Source: Hymenobacter aerophilus DSM 13606
Lineage (GTDB): Bacteria > Bacteroidota > Bacteroidia > Cytophagales > Hymenobacteraceae
NCBI RefSeq assembly: GCF_000382225.1
Contig: NZ_KB907810.1
Location: forward strand, 1-64,000
DNA: 64,000 nucleotides
Reading direction: 5' to 3'
Under the pieces are notes generated by a model, which was not told where the DNA came from, did no database searches, and saw only the letters and a program-made list of their open reading frames with translations. Below are positions 8,900-17,042 of this stretch, one piece after another. Within the stretch, counting starts at the first letter, position 1. Each line of letters opens with the position of its first letter. The translations under genes were made by a program, and so were the position numbers.

Positions 8900-9060
8900 C
8901 GCCTCACCCCCTAGCCCCCTCTCCAAGGGGAGAGGGGGAACTAGCTTTTAGATTTTTTAGAACTAGATAATTAGAACTAGATAAAAGGCTAGAATGCTAA
9001 ATGTAAAATTAGAATCTAGTTCCCCCTCTCCCCCTGGAGAGGGGGCTAGGGGGTGAGGCG
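8900..9060. repeat. Inverted pair of GC-rich CTCACCCCCTAGCCCC elements around a 7-bp AT-rich tract
   Basis: The arms CGCCTCACCCCCTAGCCCCC and its reverse complement are about 45 bp each and contain the nested inverted repeat CCCCCTCTCC/GGAGAGGGGG. Between them is a degenerate heptamer tract (AACTAGA, TAATTAG, AACTAGA). The right arm touches the stop codon of the RND pump gene. A single copy of the same element lies at 42807-42850. Confidence 0.8.
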
Positions 9061-12000
9061 CTACGCCGCTACCTTTTCGGGCTCGGGCTCGGGGGCCGGC
9101 TGGTGCTTTTTGGCGGTGGCGAAGTACGAGTACATCACCGGCACCACGTACAGCGTGAGAATGGTGGCGAAAAACAGGCCGCCCACCACGCCGATGCCCA
9201 TGGCCCGGCGGCTCAGGGCGCCCGCGCCGGTGGCCATGGCAATGGGCAGAATGCCCAGAATGGCGCAAAGCGAGGTCATCAGGATGGGCCGGAAACGGGC
9301 CGTGGCGCCCTCTACCAGCCCACTCATGTAGTCGAGGCCCTGCTCTACTTTCTGGTTGGCGAATTCTACGATAAGAATACCGTTTTTCGTTACCAGACCA
9401 ATCAGCATGATGATGCCGATTTGCGAGAACAGGTTGAGCGTCTGGTTGAAGTACCACAGGCTCAGCAGCGCCCCGCTCAAGGCCAGCGGCACGGTGGCCA
9501 TGATGATGAATGGGTCGCGGAAACTCTCGAACTGCGCGGCCAGCACCAGGTAAATCAGCACCAGCGCCAGCCCGAAGGCGAATACCAGCGACGAGGAGCT
9601 TTCCTCGAAGTCGCGCGAGGCGCCGGCCAGCTCGGTCGAGTAGGTGTCATCCAGCGTTTTGTCGGCAATGGCGCGCATGGCGGCAATACCGTCGCCCAGG
9701 GTCTGGCCGGGGGCCAGGGCCGCCGAGAAGGTGGCGGCGTTGTAGCGGTTGAAGCGGAACAGCTGGGGCGGCGTGCTGCTTTCTTCCATCGTAATCAGGT
9801 TGTCGAGCTGCACCAGCTCGCCGGTGCGGCTCTTCACGCTCAGCAGGCGCACATCCAGCGGCTGGCTGCGGTCTTCGCGCGCCACCTGCCCGATAATCTG
9901 GTACTGCTTGCCGTTCTTGATAAAATAGCCGTAGCGCTGCCCGCTCAGGCTGGCCTGCAGCGTCTGCGAAATATCCTGCACCGACACGCCCAGGCTCTGG
10001 GCCTTGTCGCGGTCGATGTTGATGCGCAGCTCGGGCTTGTTGAACTTGAGGTCCACATCCACGAACTGGAACGTGGGGTCCTGGCGGGCGGCCTCCAGGA
10101 ACTTGGGCACGGCCGTACGCAGCTTCTCGAAGTCCTGGGTCTGGATAACGAACTGCACCGGCAGGCCACCGCCGCCACCCGAGCCGATGCTCTGGTCCTG
10201 GCTGACGGAGGTGCGGGCGGCCGTGAGGCCTTTCACGCCCCCCGAAATGGCGTCGGCCACCTGGCCCTGGGTGCGGGTGCGGTCTTCGGGTTCCTTCAGC
10301 AGCACCCGGGCAATGCCCGAGTTGGCCCCGCCCGACCAGCCCGGCGAGGTAACGGTGAACATGCTGCTCATGCTGGCGCCGGCCGAATCGACTATCAGGC
10401 CGGTGAGCTGGTCCATGTATTTGTCCATGAACTCGTAGGAAGCGCCCTCGGGGCCAGTGGCATTCACGTTCACGCGGCTGCGGTCTTCTACCGGCGCCAG
10501 CTCGGAGGGAATGATGCCCATGAAAAACCAGATGCCCGCGCCCGTGCCGGCCACCACCAGCCAGGCCATCCAGCGGTTGCGCAGAAAGGTTTCGAGGCTG
10601 CCGCGGTAGCCGTTGATGACGCGCTCGAAGAAGGGCTCGGTTTTGCGGTAGAACCAGTTGTGCGTTTCCTGCCGCTTGAGCAGCTGGGCGCACATCATGG
10701 GCGTGAGCGTGAGCGAAACGAAAGCCGAAATCAAGACCGAGCCGGCCACCACAATGCCGAACTCGCGGAACAGGCGCCCGGTAATGCCCATCAGGAACAC
10801 TACCGGCATAAACACGGCCGCCAGCACCACCGTGGTGCTGACCACGGCCAGCAGGATTTCCTCGGAGCCCTTGATGGCGGCCTCGCGGGGCTCTTCGCCG
10901 GCCTCAATGCGCGAATAAATATTTTCGAGCACCACAATGGCGTCGTCGACTACCAGGCCAATGGCCAGCACCACGCCCAGCAGCGTGAGCACGTTGATGG
11001 AGAAGTCGAGCAGGTACATCACAAAGAAAATACCAATCAGCGACACCGGAATGGCCACAATGGGAATGAGCGTGGAGCGCCAGTCGCGCAGGAACACAAA
11101 AATGACCACGACCACCAGAATGAAGGCCTCAATCAGCGTGTGCTCCACCTCGTCAATCGACTGGCGAATAAACACCGAGTAGTCGATGGCGGGCTCGATT
11201 TTGAGGTCGTCGGGCAGGTCTTTGCCGAACTGGGCCACGCGCTTGTTGAACTCGTCGGCAATGTCAATCTGGTTTGAGCCGGGCTGCGGAATCACGGCCA
11301 GCGCCACACCCGGCACGCCGTTCACCCGGAAAATCGTCTGGTCGTTTTCGGCGTACAGCTCGGCGTAGCCGATATCGGACATGCGCACGAGCGATTTTTC
11401 GTCGCGCCGGATAACCAGGTTGTTGAACTCTTCCTCGCTGGTGAGGCGGCCCATGGTGCGCAGCGTGAGCTGGGTGGCCTGGCCCTGCACCGAGCCGCTG
11501 GGCAGCTCTACGTTTTCGCGGGCCAGCGCCTGTTGCACGTCCACCGGGCTCACGCCCAGCGCCGAAAGCTTCACCGGGTCGAGCCACAGGCGCATGGAGT
11601 AGCGCCGCTCGCCGTACACCCGGATTTCCGACACGCCCGGAATGGTCTGGAGCCGCTCGCGCAGCACGTTGATGGCATAGTCAGTCAGTTCCAGCAGGTT
11701 GCGCTGCTTGGACGTCAGGTAACTGAGCACCACGGGCTGCGAGTCGGCGTTGGCCTTGCTCACGGTGGGCGGGTCCATGTCGCGCGGCAGGCGGCCCTGC
11801 ACGCCCGACACTTTGTCGCGCACGTCGTTGGCCGCCGTTTCCAGGTCGGCATCGAGGTCGAACTCGACGCGGATGCTGGCCCGGCCGTCGCGCGAGTTGG
11901 AGGTCAGGTTTTTGATGCCCGGCACGCCGTTGATGGCCGCTTCGAGCACCTCCGTCACCTGGGCCTGAATCACATCGGCCGAGGCGCCGGTGTAGGAGGC

Positions 12001-12144
12001 CGACACGCTGATAATGGGCGGGTCGACGCTGGGGTACTCGCGCACGCTCAGGTAGCGAAACCCGATGACGCCGAAAATGACAATCACCAGGCTCATCACC
12101 AAAGCGAGAACCGGCCGATTTATACTCGTAGATGATAAACTCAT
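9061..12144 (-). CDS. HAE1-type RND multidrug efflux transporter
   Basis: A 1027-residue pump of the AcrB/MexB class with an HAE1 N-terminus (SINRPVLALVMSLVIVIFG). The TM4 motif GLVVDDAIVVLEN has the proton-relay pair D400-D401. Twelve TM segments and two large periplasmic loops are evident. It exports hydrophobic or amphiphilic compounds together with the adaptor (12611-13762) and the TolC protein (7428-8864). A four-helix-bundle gene lies between adaptor and pump, so transcripts must run through it or the pump must have its own promoter. The length and motifs are normal. Confidence 0.93.
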   Translation of the reverse strand: MSLSSTSINRPVLALVMSLVIVIFGVIGFRYLSVREYPSVDPPIISVSASYTGASADVIQAQVTEVLEAAINGVPGIKNLTSNSRDGRASIRVEFDLDADLETAANDVRDKVSGVQGRLPRDMDPPTVSKANADSQPVVLSYLTSKQRNLLELTDYAINVLRERLQTIPGVSEIRVYGERRYSMRLWLDPVKLSALGVSPVDVQQALARENVELPSGSVQGQATQLTLRTMGRLTSEEEFNNLVIRRDEKSLVRMSDIGYAELYAENDQTIFRVNGVPGVALAVIPQPGSNQIDIADEFNKRVAQFGKDLPDDLKIEPAIDYSVFIRQSIDEVEHTLIEAFILVVVVIFVFLRDWRSTLIPIVAIPVSLIGIFFVMYLLDFSINVLTLLGVVLAIGLVVDDAIVVLENIYSRIEAGEEPREAAIKGSEEILLAVVSTTVVLAAVFMPVVFLMGITGRLFREFGIVVAGSVLISAFVSLTLTPMMCAQLLKRQETHNWFYRKTEPFFERVINGYRGSLETFLRNRWMAWLVVAGTGAGIWFFMGIIPSELAPVEDRSRVNVNATGPEGASYEFMDKYMDQLTGLIVDSAGASMSSMFTVTSPGWSGGANSGIARVLLKEPEDRTRTQGQVADAISGGVKGLTAARTSVSQDQSIGSGGGGGLPVQFVIQTQDFEKLRTAVPKFLEAARQDPTFQFVDVDLKFNKPELRINIDRDKAQSLGVSVQDISQTLQASLSGQRYGYFIKNGKQYQIIGQVAREDRSQPLDVRLLSVKSRTGELVQLDNLITMEESSTPPQLFRFNRYNAATFSAALAPGQTLGDGIAAMRAIADKTLDDTYSTELAGASRDFEESSSSLVFAFGLALVLIYLVLAAQFESFRDPFIIMATVPLALSGALLSLWYFNQTLNLFSQIGIIMLIGLVTKNGILIVEFANQKVEQGLDYMSGLVEGATARFRPILMTSLCAILGILPIAMATGAGALSRRAMGIGVVGGLFFATILTLYVVPVMYSYFATAKKHQPAPEPEPEKVAA

Positions 12145-12150
12145 TTTTTT

Positions 12151-12189
12151 GAGAATTAGTAATTGATAATTAGGAATTAATAATTATCA
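12151..12189. repeat. AT-rich 7-bp tandem repeat, left flank of the four-helix-bundle gene
   Basis: It reads as heptamers AGAATTA, GTAATTG, ATAATTA, GGAATTA, ATAATTA. It is close to the reverse complement of the tract at 12591-12628 on the other side of the gene. Confidence 0.75.
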
Positions 12190-12199
12190 GTTGTCGTAA

Positions 12200-12562
12200 T
12201 CATTCGGCTGTATTGATACGGGATGAACGGATAATAGAGGTTATGATTTTCAGTAGTTCTTCGCAATCAGCAAGTAAAGAGGCGGCCTGTTGTGGCTCGA
12301 TGTAGTCGGTGTCGCGCAGCAGCCGGAGCCAGTAGTGTGTTTCACGGGCTTCTTTGTAGGATATTCCGCACCTGGCAATGAAGTCCTTGCGCGACAGACC
12401 GCCAACGGCTTCCTCCATGTTGGCGCCAACAGAGGTGCCGCTTCGTCTCACCTGGTCGGCTAACTGGTACGCCTGCTTCTGCTTTATCAAATATTGGCTA
12501 AGCCGAACAATCCGAACAGCAAATGCATAACTCTTTTCCAAAACAACATTCTCGTGCTTCAT
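12200..12562 (-). CDS. Four-helix-bundle protein (S23 / 23S rRNA intervening-sequence protein family)
   Basis: A 120-residue helical protein. The segments SYAFAVRIVRLSQYL, YQLADQVRRSGTSVGANMEEA and the tail of short amphipathic helices are characteristic of the S23/four-helix-bundle family, first seen in ORFs within rRNA intervening sequences and related to the Avd fold of diversity-generating elements. The biological role of stand-alone members is unknown. The gene interrupts an efflux operon, with 38 bp to the adaptor stop on its inner side. It is bracketed by inverted AT-rich heptamer tracts, so gene plus flanks looks like a discrete inserted cassette. Its G+C is clearly lower than that of its neighbours. 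Confidence 0.85.
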   Translation of the reverse strand: MKHENVVLEKSYAFAVRIVRLSQYLIKQKQAYQLADQVRRSGTSVGANMEEAVGGLSRKDFIARCGISYKEARETHYWLRLLRDTDYIEPQQAASLLADCEELLKIITSIIRSSRINTAE

Positions 12563-12590
12563 AAGAAGAAGAAGGTGATGATTGAAAACA

Positions 12591-12628
12591 GAATTATTAA
12601 TTGCTAATTCTCAATTACTAATTATTTT
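12591..12628. repeat. AT-rich 7-bp tandem repeat, right flank of the four-helix-bundle gene
   Basis: It reads as ATTAATT, GCTAATT, CTCAATT, ACTAATT, inverted relative to 12151-12189. It overlaps the last five codons and the stop of the adaptor gene, so the adaptor C-terminus (..KIISN) is encoded by the repeat. Confidence 0.75.
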
Positions 12629-13762
12629 AACTGCGTCGCCGGGCTTGACCTGCAGAATGCCGGTCCGAATCACCGTGTCGCCCACGGCCAGGCCGTTGGT
12701 TACCTGGATGAGCTGGTTGGAGCGCAGGCCGATGCTGATTTTGCGGGGCTCCATTTTGCCGTTCTTCACCAGGTACACGCTGTAGCCGGCGGCTTCGGGC
12801 ACCACGGCCTCGGTAGGCACCTGCAACGCGCCTTCCAGCTGCCCCAGTTCCAGGTTCACCTTCACGAAGGCGCCGGGGCGCAGCTCGTTTTTGGTGTTGG
12901 CGTAGCGGGCGCGCACGGTTTGGGTGCGGCTGGCGGGGTCAATCTGAGGGTTGAGGGCGTACACCTTGGCCTCGTATTTCTGGTTGGAGCCTTCGTCGGT
13001 GATGGTGACGGGCTCGCCCACCGACACCTGGCTGGCAAAGCGGCCGGGCACGGCAAACTCAATCTTCACCGGCTTCACCTTCGAAAGCGTGGTGATTTCG
13101 GTGCCGGGGCTCACGTAGGTGCCCACCGTGGCCGTGGTCAGGCCCAGCACCCCGTCAAACGGCGCCCGGATGGTGGATTTGGCCAGCGTAGCGCGCAGGG
13201 CGCCCAAATCGGCGCGGGCCGTGAGCAGCTGGTTGTTGGCCTGCTCGTATTCCTGGGCGCTGATGTACTCCTTATCGAGCAACGTGCGCTGGCGCTTTTC
13301 CTGGTCCTGGTAGAGGCGGATGTTGTACTCCTGCTTGCGCAGGGCGGCCTGAATATCGGCGGCGTTGATGCTGACCAGCACCTGGCCCTTGCGCACGGGC
13401 TGGCCCTCGCGCAGGTTGAGGCTGGTAATCTTGCCGGCCACTTCACTCTTGATAACGACGGCCTCTTCGGCCAGCACCGAGCCGGTGGCGGCCACGGCAT
13501 CGGAAAGGTTGGTGGCCTTTACCACGTACACCTCTACGGGCAGGGCCGGGGCGGCCTTGGGCGGTCCGCCGCCTTGCTTGCCTTTGCCGGCCGCGCCTTT
13601 GCCGCCGCCCTTGGCTTCGGGAGCCGGGAAGAACTTCATTTTGGCGAAAACCAGGCCCGCCACAACGGCCAGCGCCAGCACCAGCCACAATATACGGCGG
13701 CCGGCGCCGCCCGAGCGGGTGGGGGCCACCCGGGGCTCTTCAATATACTCCTGAGTTTGCAT
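12611..13762 (-). CDS. RND efflux periplasmic adaptor (membrane-fusion protein)
   Basis: A 383-residue protein with one N-terminal TM segment (about residues 26-43), then a Gly/Lys-rich linker (EAKGGGKGAAGKGKQGGG). The split lipoyl domain (VVIKSEVAGKITSLNLREGQ.. and ..IRAPFDGVLGLTTATVGTYV), an alpha-hairpin of about 60 residues and beta-barrel/membrane-proximal domains follow. It bridges the HAE1 pump and TolC. It is the first gene of the minus-strand operon adaptor, four-helix protein, pump, TolC. The extreme C-terminus is encoded by repeat sequence, suggesting that the original end was replaced by the insertion. Confidence 0.9.
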   Translation of the reverse strand: MQTQEYIEEPRVAPTRSGGAGRRILWLVLALAVVAGLVFAKMKFFPAPEAKGGGKGAAGKGKQGGGPPKAAPALPVEVYVVKATNLSDAVAATGSVLAEEAVVIKSEVAGKITSLNLREGQPVRKGQVLVSINAADIQAALRKQEYNIRLYQDQEKRQRTLLDKEYISAQEYEQANNQLLTARADLGALRATLAKSTIRAPFDGVLGLTTATVGTYVSPGTEITTLSKVKPVKIEFAVPGRFASQVSVGEPVTITDEGSNQKYEAKVYALNPQIDPASRTQTVRARYANTKNELRPGAFVKVNLELGQLEGALQVPTEAVVPEAAGYSVYLVKNGKMEPRKISIGLRSNQLIQVTNGLAVGDTVIRTGILQVKPGDAVKIISN

Positions 13763-14027
13763 GAATTGCAGCTGCGCTTACCGGGGCCGCCTTACCTGGG
13801 CGGCCCGTCGCACCTACCACAACGCGCTGCCCCGGCCGCAGGTTTAGCCTGCCGGCCCCGGAAAAATAGATAATGCAGGTAAGACACCGGAATAAGGCCC
13901 GGGTTGCAGGCAAGCCAGCAGAAAAGGTGCCCGGCCTGCCGGCCATGCCGGGCTACAAAGCACATAGCTGCCGGGGCAGCAGAGCTGGTTTAGGGCGCGT
14001 ATCTTGCGCTTCCTTTCGTTTCTGCCC

Positions 14028-14381
14028 ATGATTCCGCGCAACCCCACCGAGGCCCACCGAAATTTCTTTCAGGAAGTGCACGACGTGGTGCGGCTGGTGC
14101 CACCGGGCCGGGTAACCACCTACGGCGCCATTGCTCACTACCTGGGCGCGCGGCGCGGCGCCCGCATGGTGGGCTGGGCCATGATGGCCTCGCACACGGC
14201 CAACGAGTACGTGCCGGCCCACCGCGTCATCAACCGTAACGGGCAGCTCACGGGCCGCCAGCACTTCGCCACGCCCACCGCCATGCAGGAAGCCCTGGAG
14301 GCCGAGGGCCTGGTTGTAATCGATGATGAAGTACAGGATTTCCAGCGCCTGTTCTGGGACCCGGCCACGGAGTTAGAGTAG
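14028..14381 (+). CDS. Alkyltransferase-like protein (ATL, MGMT family without acceptor Cys)
   Basis: A 117-residue protein matching the DNA-binding domain of O6-alkylguanine-DNA alkyltransferase (PPGRVTTYGAIAHYLGARRGARMVGWAM). The active-site PCHRV is VPAHRV here, with Ala64 replacing the alkyl-accepting Cys. ATL proteins bind O6-alkylguanine and flag it for nucleotide excision repair rather than repairing it themselves (known for Atl1). The ATG at 14028 is preferred over an in-frame TTG at 14004. It is a stand-alone gene, and a palindromic repeat follows its stop. Confidence 0.88.
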   Translation: MIPRNPTEAHRNFFQEVHDVVRLVPPGRVTTYGAIAHYLGARRGARMVGWAMMASHTANEYVPAHRVINRNGQLTGRQHFATPTAMQEALEAEGLVVIDDEVQDFQRLFWDPATELE

Positions 14382-14405
14382 GCGAACGAGTGGGGTGGAT
14401 TGCGC

Positions 14406-14494
14406 TGTCATCCTGAGCGCAGCGAAGGACCTATACGGAAGGTATTATTTGATGTCATCTTCTGTATAGGTCCTTCGCTGCGCTCAGGATGACA
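14406..14494. repeat. Palindromic repeat, GTCATCCTGAGCGCAGCGAAGG subtype
   Basis: Arms TGTCATCCTGAGCGCAGCGA.. and ..CGCTGCGCTCAGGATGACA, with an AGGTATTATTTGATG loop like that of 37302-37391. It fills the convergent gap between the ATL gene and the response regulator and could act as a bidirectional terminator. It begins 16 bp from the stop of the shortened response regulator. Confidence 0.85.
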
Positions 14495-14509
14495 AATGGG
14501 TTCACCAAC

Positions 14510-14932
14510 TCACTCGTTCACCAAAGGCATGGCGGGGCGCGGGGCGGTGGTCATTACCTGCCGGATGGCGCCCAGCACTTCCTCGGGGCTGGCGTTTTTG
14601 AGCAGGTAGCCGTGGGCACCTTCGGCCCGCAGCGAGTCAATCAGCTCGGGCTCGTCGTGCATGGAGATAATGATGGAGCGCACCTGCGGGTACTGGCTTC
14701 GCAACAGCCGCACGGTCTGCAGCCCGTCGAGCACCGGCATCTGCAAATCCATCAGAATGACATCCGGAATTTCGCCCTGGTCGAGGTGTTCGAGCAGCTC
14801 CTGCCCGTCGCCGGCCTCAAAAAGTACCTGCATACCGGCAAAGCCGCTAATGAGGGCCCGCAGGCCCTTGCGGAACAGAATGTGGTCGTCGACGACGGCT
14901 AGGCGGATAGAAGCGATGGAAGCAGTACTCAT
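14510..14932 (-). CDS. Receiver-only response regulator (NarL-type, no output domain)
   Basis: A 140-residue protein consisting of one receiver domain: acidic pair D15/D16, phospho-acceptor D62 in LMDLQMPVLDG, Ser90 and Lys112. The sequence style (VVDDHILFRKGLRALI) is that of NarL/FixJ regulators, which usually continue with a LuxR-type helix-turn-helix to about 210 residues. Here the protein ends at PLVNE soon after the last receiver helix. The 128 bp to the next gene hold only a palindromic repeat, so no displaced HTH exists downstream. Its start overlaps the kinase stop by four bases (ATGA), implying translational coupling. It could be a phosphate sink, a protein-binding regulator or a truncated gene. 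Confidence 0.88.
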   Translation of the reverse strand: MSTASIASIRLAVVDDHILFRKGLRALISGFAGMQVLFEAGDGQELLEHLDQGEIPDVILMDLQMPVLDGLQTVRLLRSQYPQVRSIIISMHDEPELIDSLRAEGAHGYLLKNASPEEVLGAIRQVMTTAPRPAMPLVNE

Positions 14933-15741
14933 GCCAGCGGGGAAATGGAGGGCGAGGTAGAAGAAAGATAAGGCAGTGGTAGCAAAATATTGACGGTAGT
15001 GCCCTGGCCGGGCGACGATTGGCGTTGCAGCGTGCCGCGCAGCACGCCCACGCGGCTACGCATATTGGTGAGCCCGAGGCCACTACGGGCATTGGGCAGC
15101 GGTACCTGGTCCGACTGCGTGGGGTCGAAGCCGATGCCGTCGTCGGTGTAGCGCAGCGTGAGCTCTTCGTTGCCAAACTCCACCTGCATCCGAATGTTGC
15201 TGGCGTGGGCGTGGCGCAGGCCGTTGCCCATCAGCTCCTGCACGATGCGGTATACAATCAGCTCGTAGCGCGCTTCGAGGCGCCGGGGCGTGCCGGTTTG
15301 CTCGATGCTCACCCGCGTGGGCCCATCGGCCGGCACGGTGCGGGCCAGGGCTTCGAGGGCGAAGGGCAGCCCGAACTTTTGCAGGGCCGCCGGCAGCAGG
15401 TTGCGCGAAATGCGCCGCACCTCGCCAATGGCCTGGTCGAGCAGCAGCGTGGCTTCGTGGGTGAGGGCGGGCTGGTTGAGCGTGTTGAGGTGGAGCTTGA
15501 CGATGGCCAGCGTCGTGCCCACGCCGTCGTGCAGGTCGCCGGCAATGCGGCGGCGCTCCTCTTCCTGGGCCAGCAGAGCGGCTTCCAGGGCCTGCTGCTG
15601 GCCGTCTTCGTGCAGCTCCTGCATCTGCTGCTGCTGCTGAATCAGGCGGCGTTGGTAGCGCACCACAAAGCCCACCACGCCCAGCGCCAGCAGCAGCAGA
15701 ATGGGCGTTACGAGAACAAGCGGGAGCAGCGCGTCGGGCAT
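14929..15741 (-). CDS. Sensor histidine kinase, NarX/DesK-like (HisKA_3)
   Basis: A 270-residue kinase with one N-terminal TM segment (about residues 5-27), a Gln-rich helical linker (QQQQQMQELHEDGQQQ), and a HisKA_3 box EERRRIAGDLHDGVG with phospho-acceptor H71. The HATPase_c domain follows: N-box ELMGNGLRHAHASNI, G1 DDGIGF, G2 SGLGLTNMRSR. It has no periplasmic or cytoplasmic sensor domain of its own. The two multi-pass membrane proteins encoded upstream in the same orientation could supply sensing. It should phosphorylate the receiver protein at 14510-14932. Confidence 0.9.
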   Translation of the reverse strand: MPDALLPLVLVTPILLLLALGVVGFVVRYQRRLIQQQQQMQELHEDGQQQALEAALLAQEEERRRIAGDLHDGVGTTLAIVKLHLNTLNQPALTHEATLLLDQAIGEVRRISRNLLPAALQKFGLPFALEALARTVPADGPTRVSIEQTGTPRRLEARYELIVYRIVQELMGNGLRHAHASNIRMQVEFGNEELTLRYTDDGIGFDPTQSDQVPLPNARSGLGLTNMRSRVGVLRGTLQRQSSPGQGTTVNILLPLPYLSSTSPSISPLA

Positions 15742-15796
15742 GGAAAGGGGCGGCCAGCGGCCCGGCCGGCCGGGTCAGCGGGGCCAAGATACCGAT

Positions 15797-16582
15797 TTAG
15801 CCGACCAGATGCGGCGGCAGTACCCGATAGCGCCAGTTTTTGGTGGGCGGCCGCCACCCCAGCCGAAACCGCAGCCACCGCGGCAGCGCGTGGCGCGGCG
15901 TTACACCCATCGGAAACAGCGTGATGAGGTGCAGCAGCAAGCCGAACTGAATAGCGCGCAGGAGGGGATAGGGCAGCAGCACGAAACGGCCAAGCTCGGC
16001 TTCGGTCAGTGCCGGATTCAGGTTCCGAAACCATTCGTAGCGCAATAAATCCTGACCAACAATTACCAGCAACGAGCACGAGTAATAAATCAGGATGGCT
16101 ATGCTGAAGACGAATTCAGGTGTTTTAAATGGATGAATAAAATAATTATTATGAAACATCTGGGATAATTGGCGCAAAGCCATAAAGCACAGAAATATGT
16201 TGCCAAAAAACCGGCTGGTTATGTTTATATTCAGCAATAAGCCGTCCAGCCAAAAAGCACTGGCAAAGGCAACGGCCACAAACACTAGCAGGCTGCCTCG
16301 CAGCCAGGGTTTCGCCTTATTAGAAGCCAAATGAATGAATACAATGCTTAGCCAAACAACATCGCTAAAGGTTGATAAATGGAAGATAAAGATATTATTG
16401 TGTAGTACTTTCCTGGCAAAAGCGCCCAGTATATACAAGAAAGCATCGCCCGCCAAGTAATACACGAATGGCTGAAAAGCAGGGCTGAATTTTATCTTGC
16501 GAGCCCATACTATGCCAAGTAGTATTACGCTGATATTTTCTCCCATTCGTAGCAACGGGACAACGCTACTCAGCCAGGTCAT
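15797..16582 (-). CDS. Multi-pass membrane protein, copy 2 of the CPPxC/membrane pair
   Basis: A 261-residue protein with about seven hydrophobic segments and no enzyme motif. Shared features with the copy at 17043-17720 are an H-L-[SN]-T turn after the third helix and a helix starting KTPEFVFSIAILIYYS (KTPMFVATIGIIIYLS in the other copy). These show they are paralogues. The arrangement resembles the 7TM sensor modules fused to kinases in other bacteria, but here it is a free protein 55 bp upstream of the kinase. The codons are more AT-rich than the surrounding genes. The C-terminal 30 residues are basic and probably cytosolic. I do not recognise a named family. Confidence 0.75.
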   Translation of the reverse strand: MTWLSSVVPLLRMGENISVILLGIVWARKIKFSPAFQPFVYYLAGDAFLYILGAFARKVLHNNIFIFHLSTFSDVVWLSIVFIHLASNKAKPWLRGSLLVFVAVAFASAFWLDGLLLNINITSRFFGNIFLCFMALRQLSQMFHNNYFIHPFKTPEFVFSIAILIYYSCSLLVIVGQDLLRYEWFRNLNPALTEAELGRFVLLPYPLLRAIQFGLLLHLITLFPMGVTPRHALPRWLRFRLGWRPPTKNWRYRVLPPHLVG

Positions 16583-16591
16583 GGGTTTTGG

Positions 16592-17002
16592 TTAAGCTAG
16601 CGGACTGAGCACGTCGCAGTTGGGCGGACACTTGCCCGATTCGTCGCCCACAATACCATCATCGTACATAGTTACCCCCTCCGCTCCTGGGCGGGGTACA
16701 ATATCGCGCCCGTCCCTATCAACCCCCACTACCAGCAGCTGCGATTCGCCGCTGTTGCCCTTTTCGTCTTTCGACTTCTTCAGACCCATATAAAACCGCA
16801 GGCCCACGCAGCCCTGCTGGCTTTGAATCTCAGCGAGCAGCTTGTTGCCGAAGTAGTAGGCATTGATGCGCTTGCGGCCGGCTACTTCGGCTTCCGTGAG
16901 GGCCTCCGTACGGTAGTTGGCGGTCCAGTCGGCCGCTTCGGCCAGCGGGATGGGCGCGCCGGCATCGGGGTTGAAGTCGCGGATGGGGTCGTTATTTTTC
17001 AT
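16592..17002 (-). CDS. Small CPPxC-tail protein, copy 2
   Basis: A 136-residue soluble protein. It shares with the protein at 17738-18088 an N-terminal W-T-x-N-Y-R, a core CVGLRFYMGL followed by QLLVVGVDRDGRDI, and a C-terminal tail KCPPNCDVLSPLA. The core suggests a small alpha/beta fold. The paired Cys near the end could bind metal or form a disulfide. Similar proteins of unknown function occur in Bacteroidota by my recollection, but I cannot name a family. The ATG at 17002 is chosen because the upstream frame encodes no conserved sequence. It ends 9 bp before the next membrane gene. Confidence 0.72.
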   Translation of the reverse strand: MKNNDPIRDFNPDAGAPIPLAEAADWTANYRTEALTEAEVAGRKRINAYYFGNKLLAEIQSQQGCVGLRFYMGLKKSKDEKGNSGESQLLVVGVDRDGRDIVPRPGAEGVTMYDDGIVGDESGKCPPNCDVLSPLA

Positions 17003-17042
17003 GGGAAGTGAAGCAGTGCTATAAAGAAAAATAAGAACTTGA

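Noticed and set aside
9103..11277. A 724-residue plus-strand open frame opposite the HAE1 pump gene
   Set aside because: Antisense to a gene with clear RND motifs; it is His/Gln/Arg-rich in the way GC-rich shadow frames are, and has no recognisable domain.
14004..14027. TTG start extending the alkyltransferase-like protein by eight residues
   Set aside because: The extra residues (MRFLSFLP) are not conserved in the family and an ATG follows in good position.
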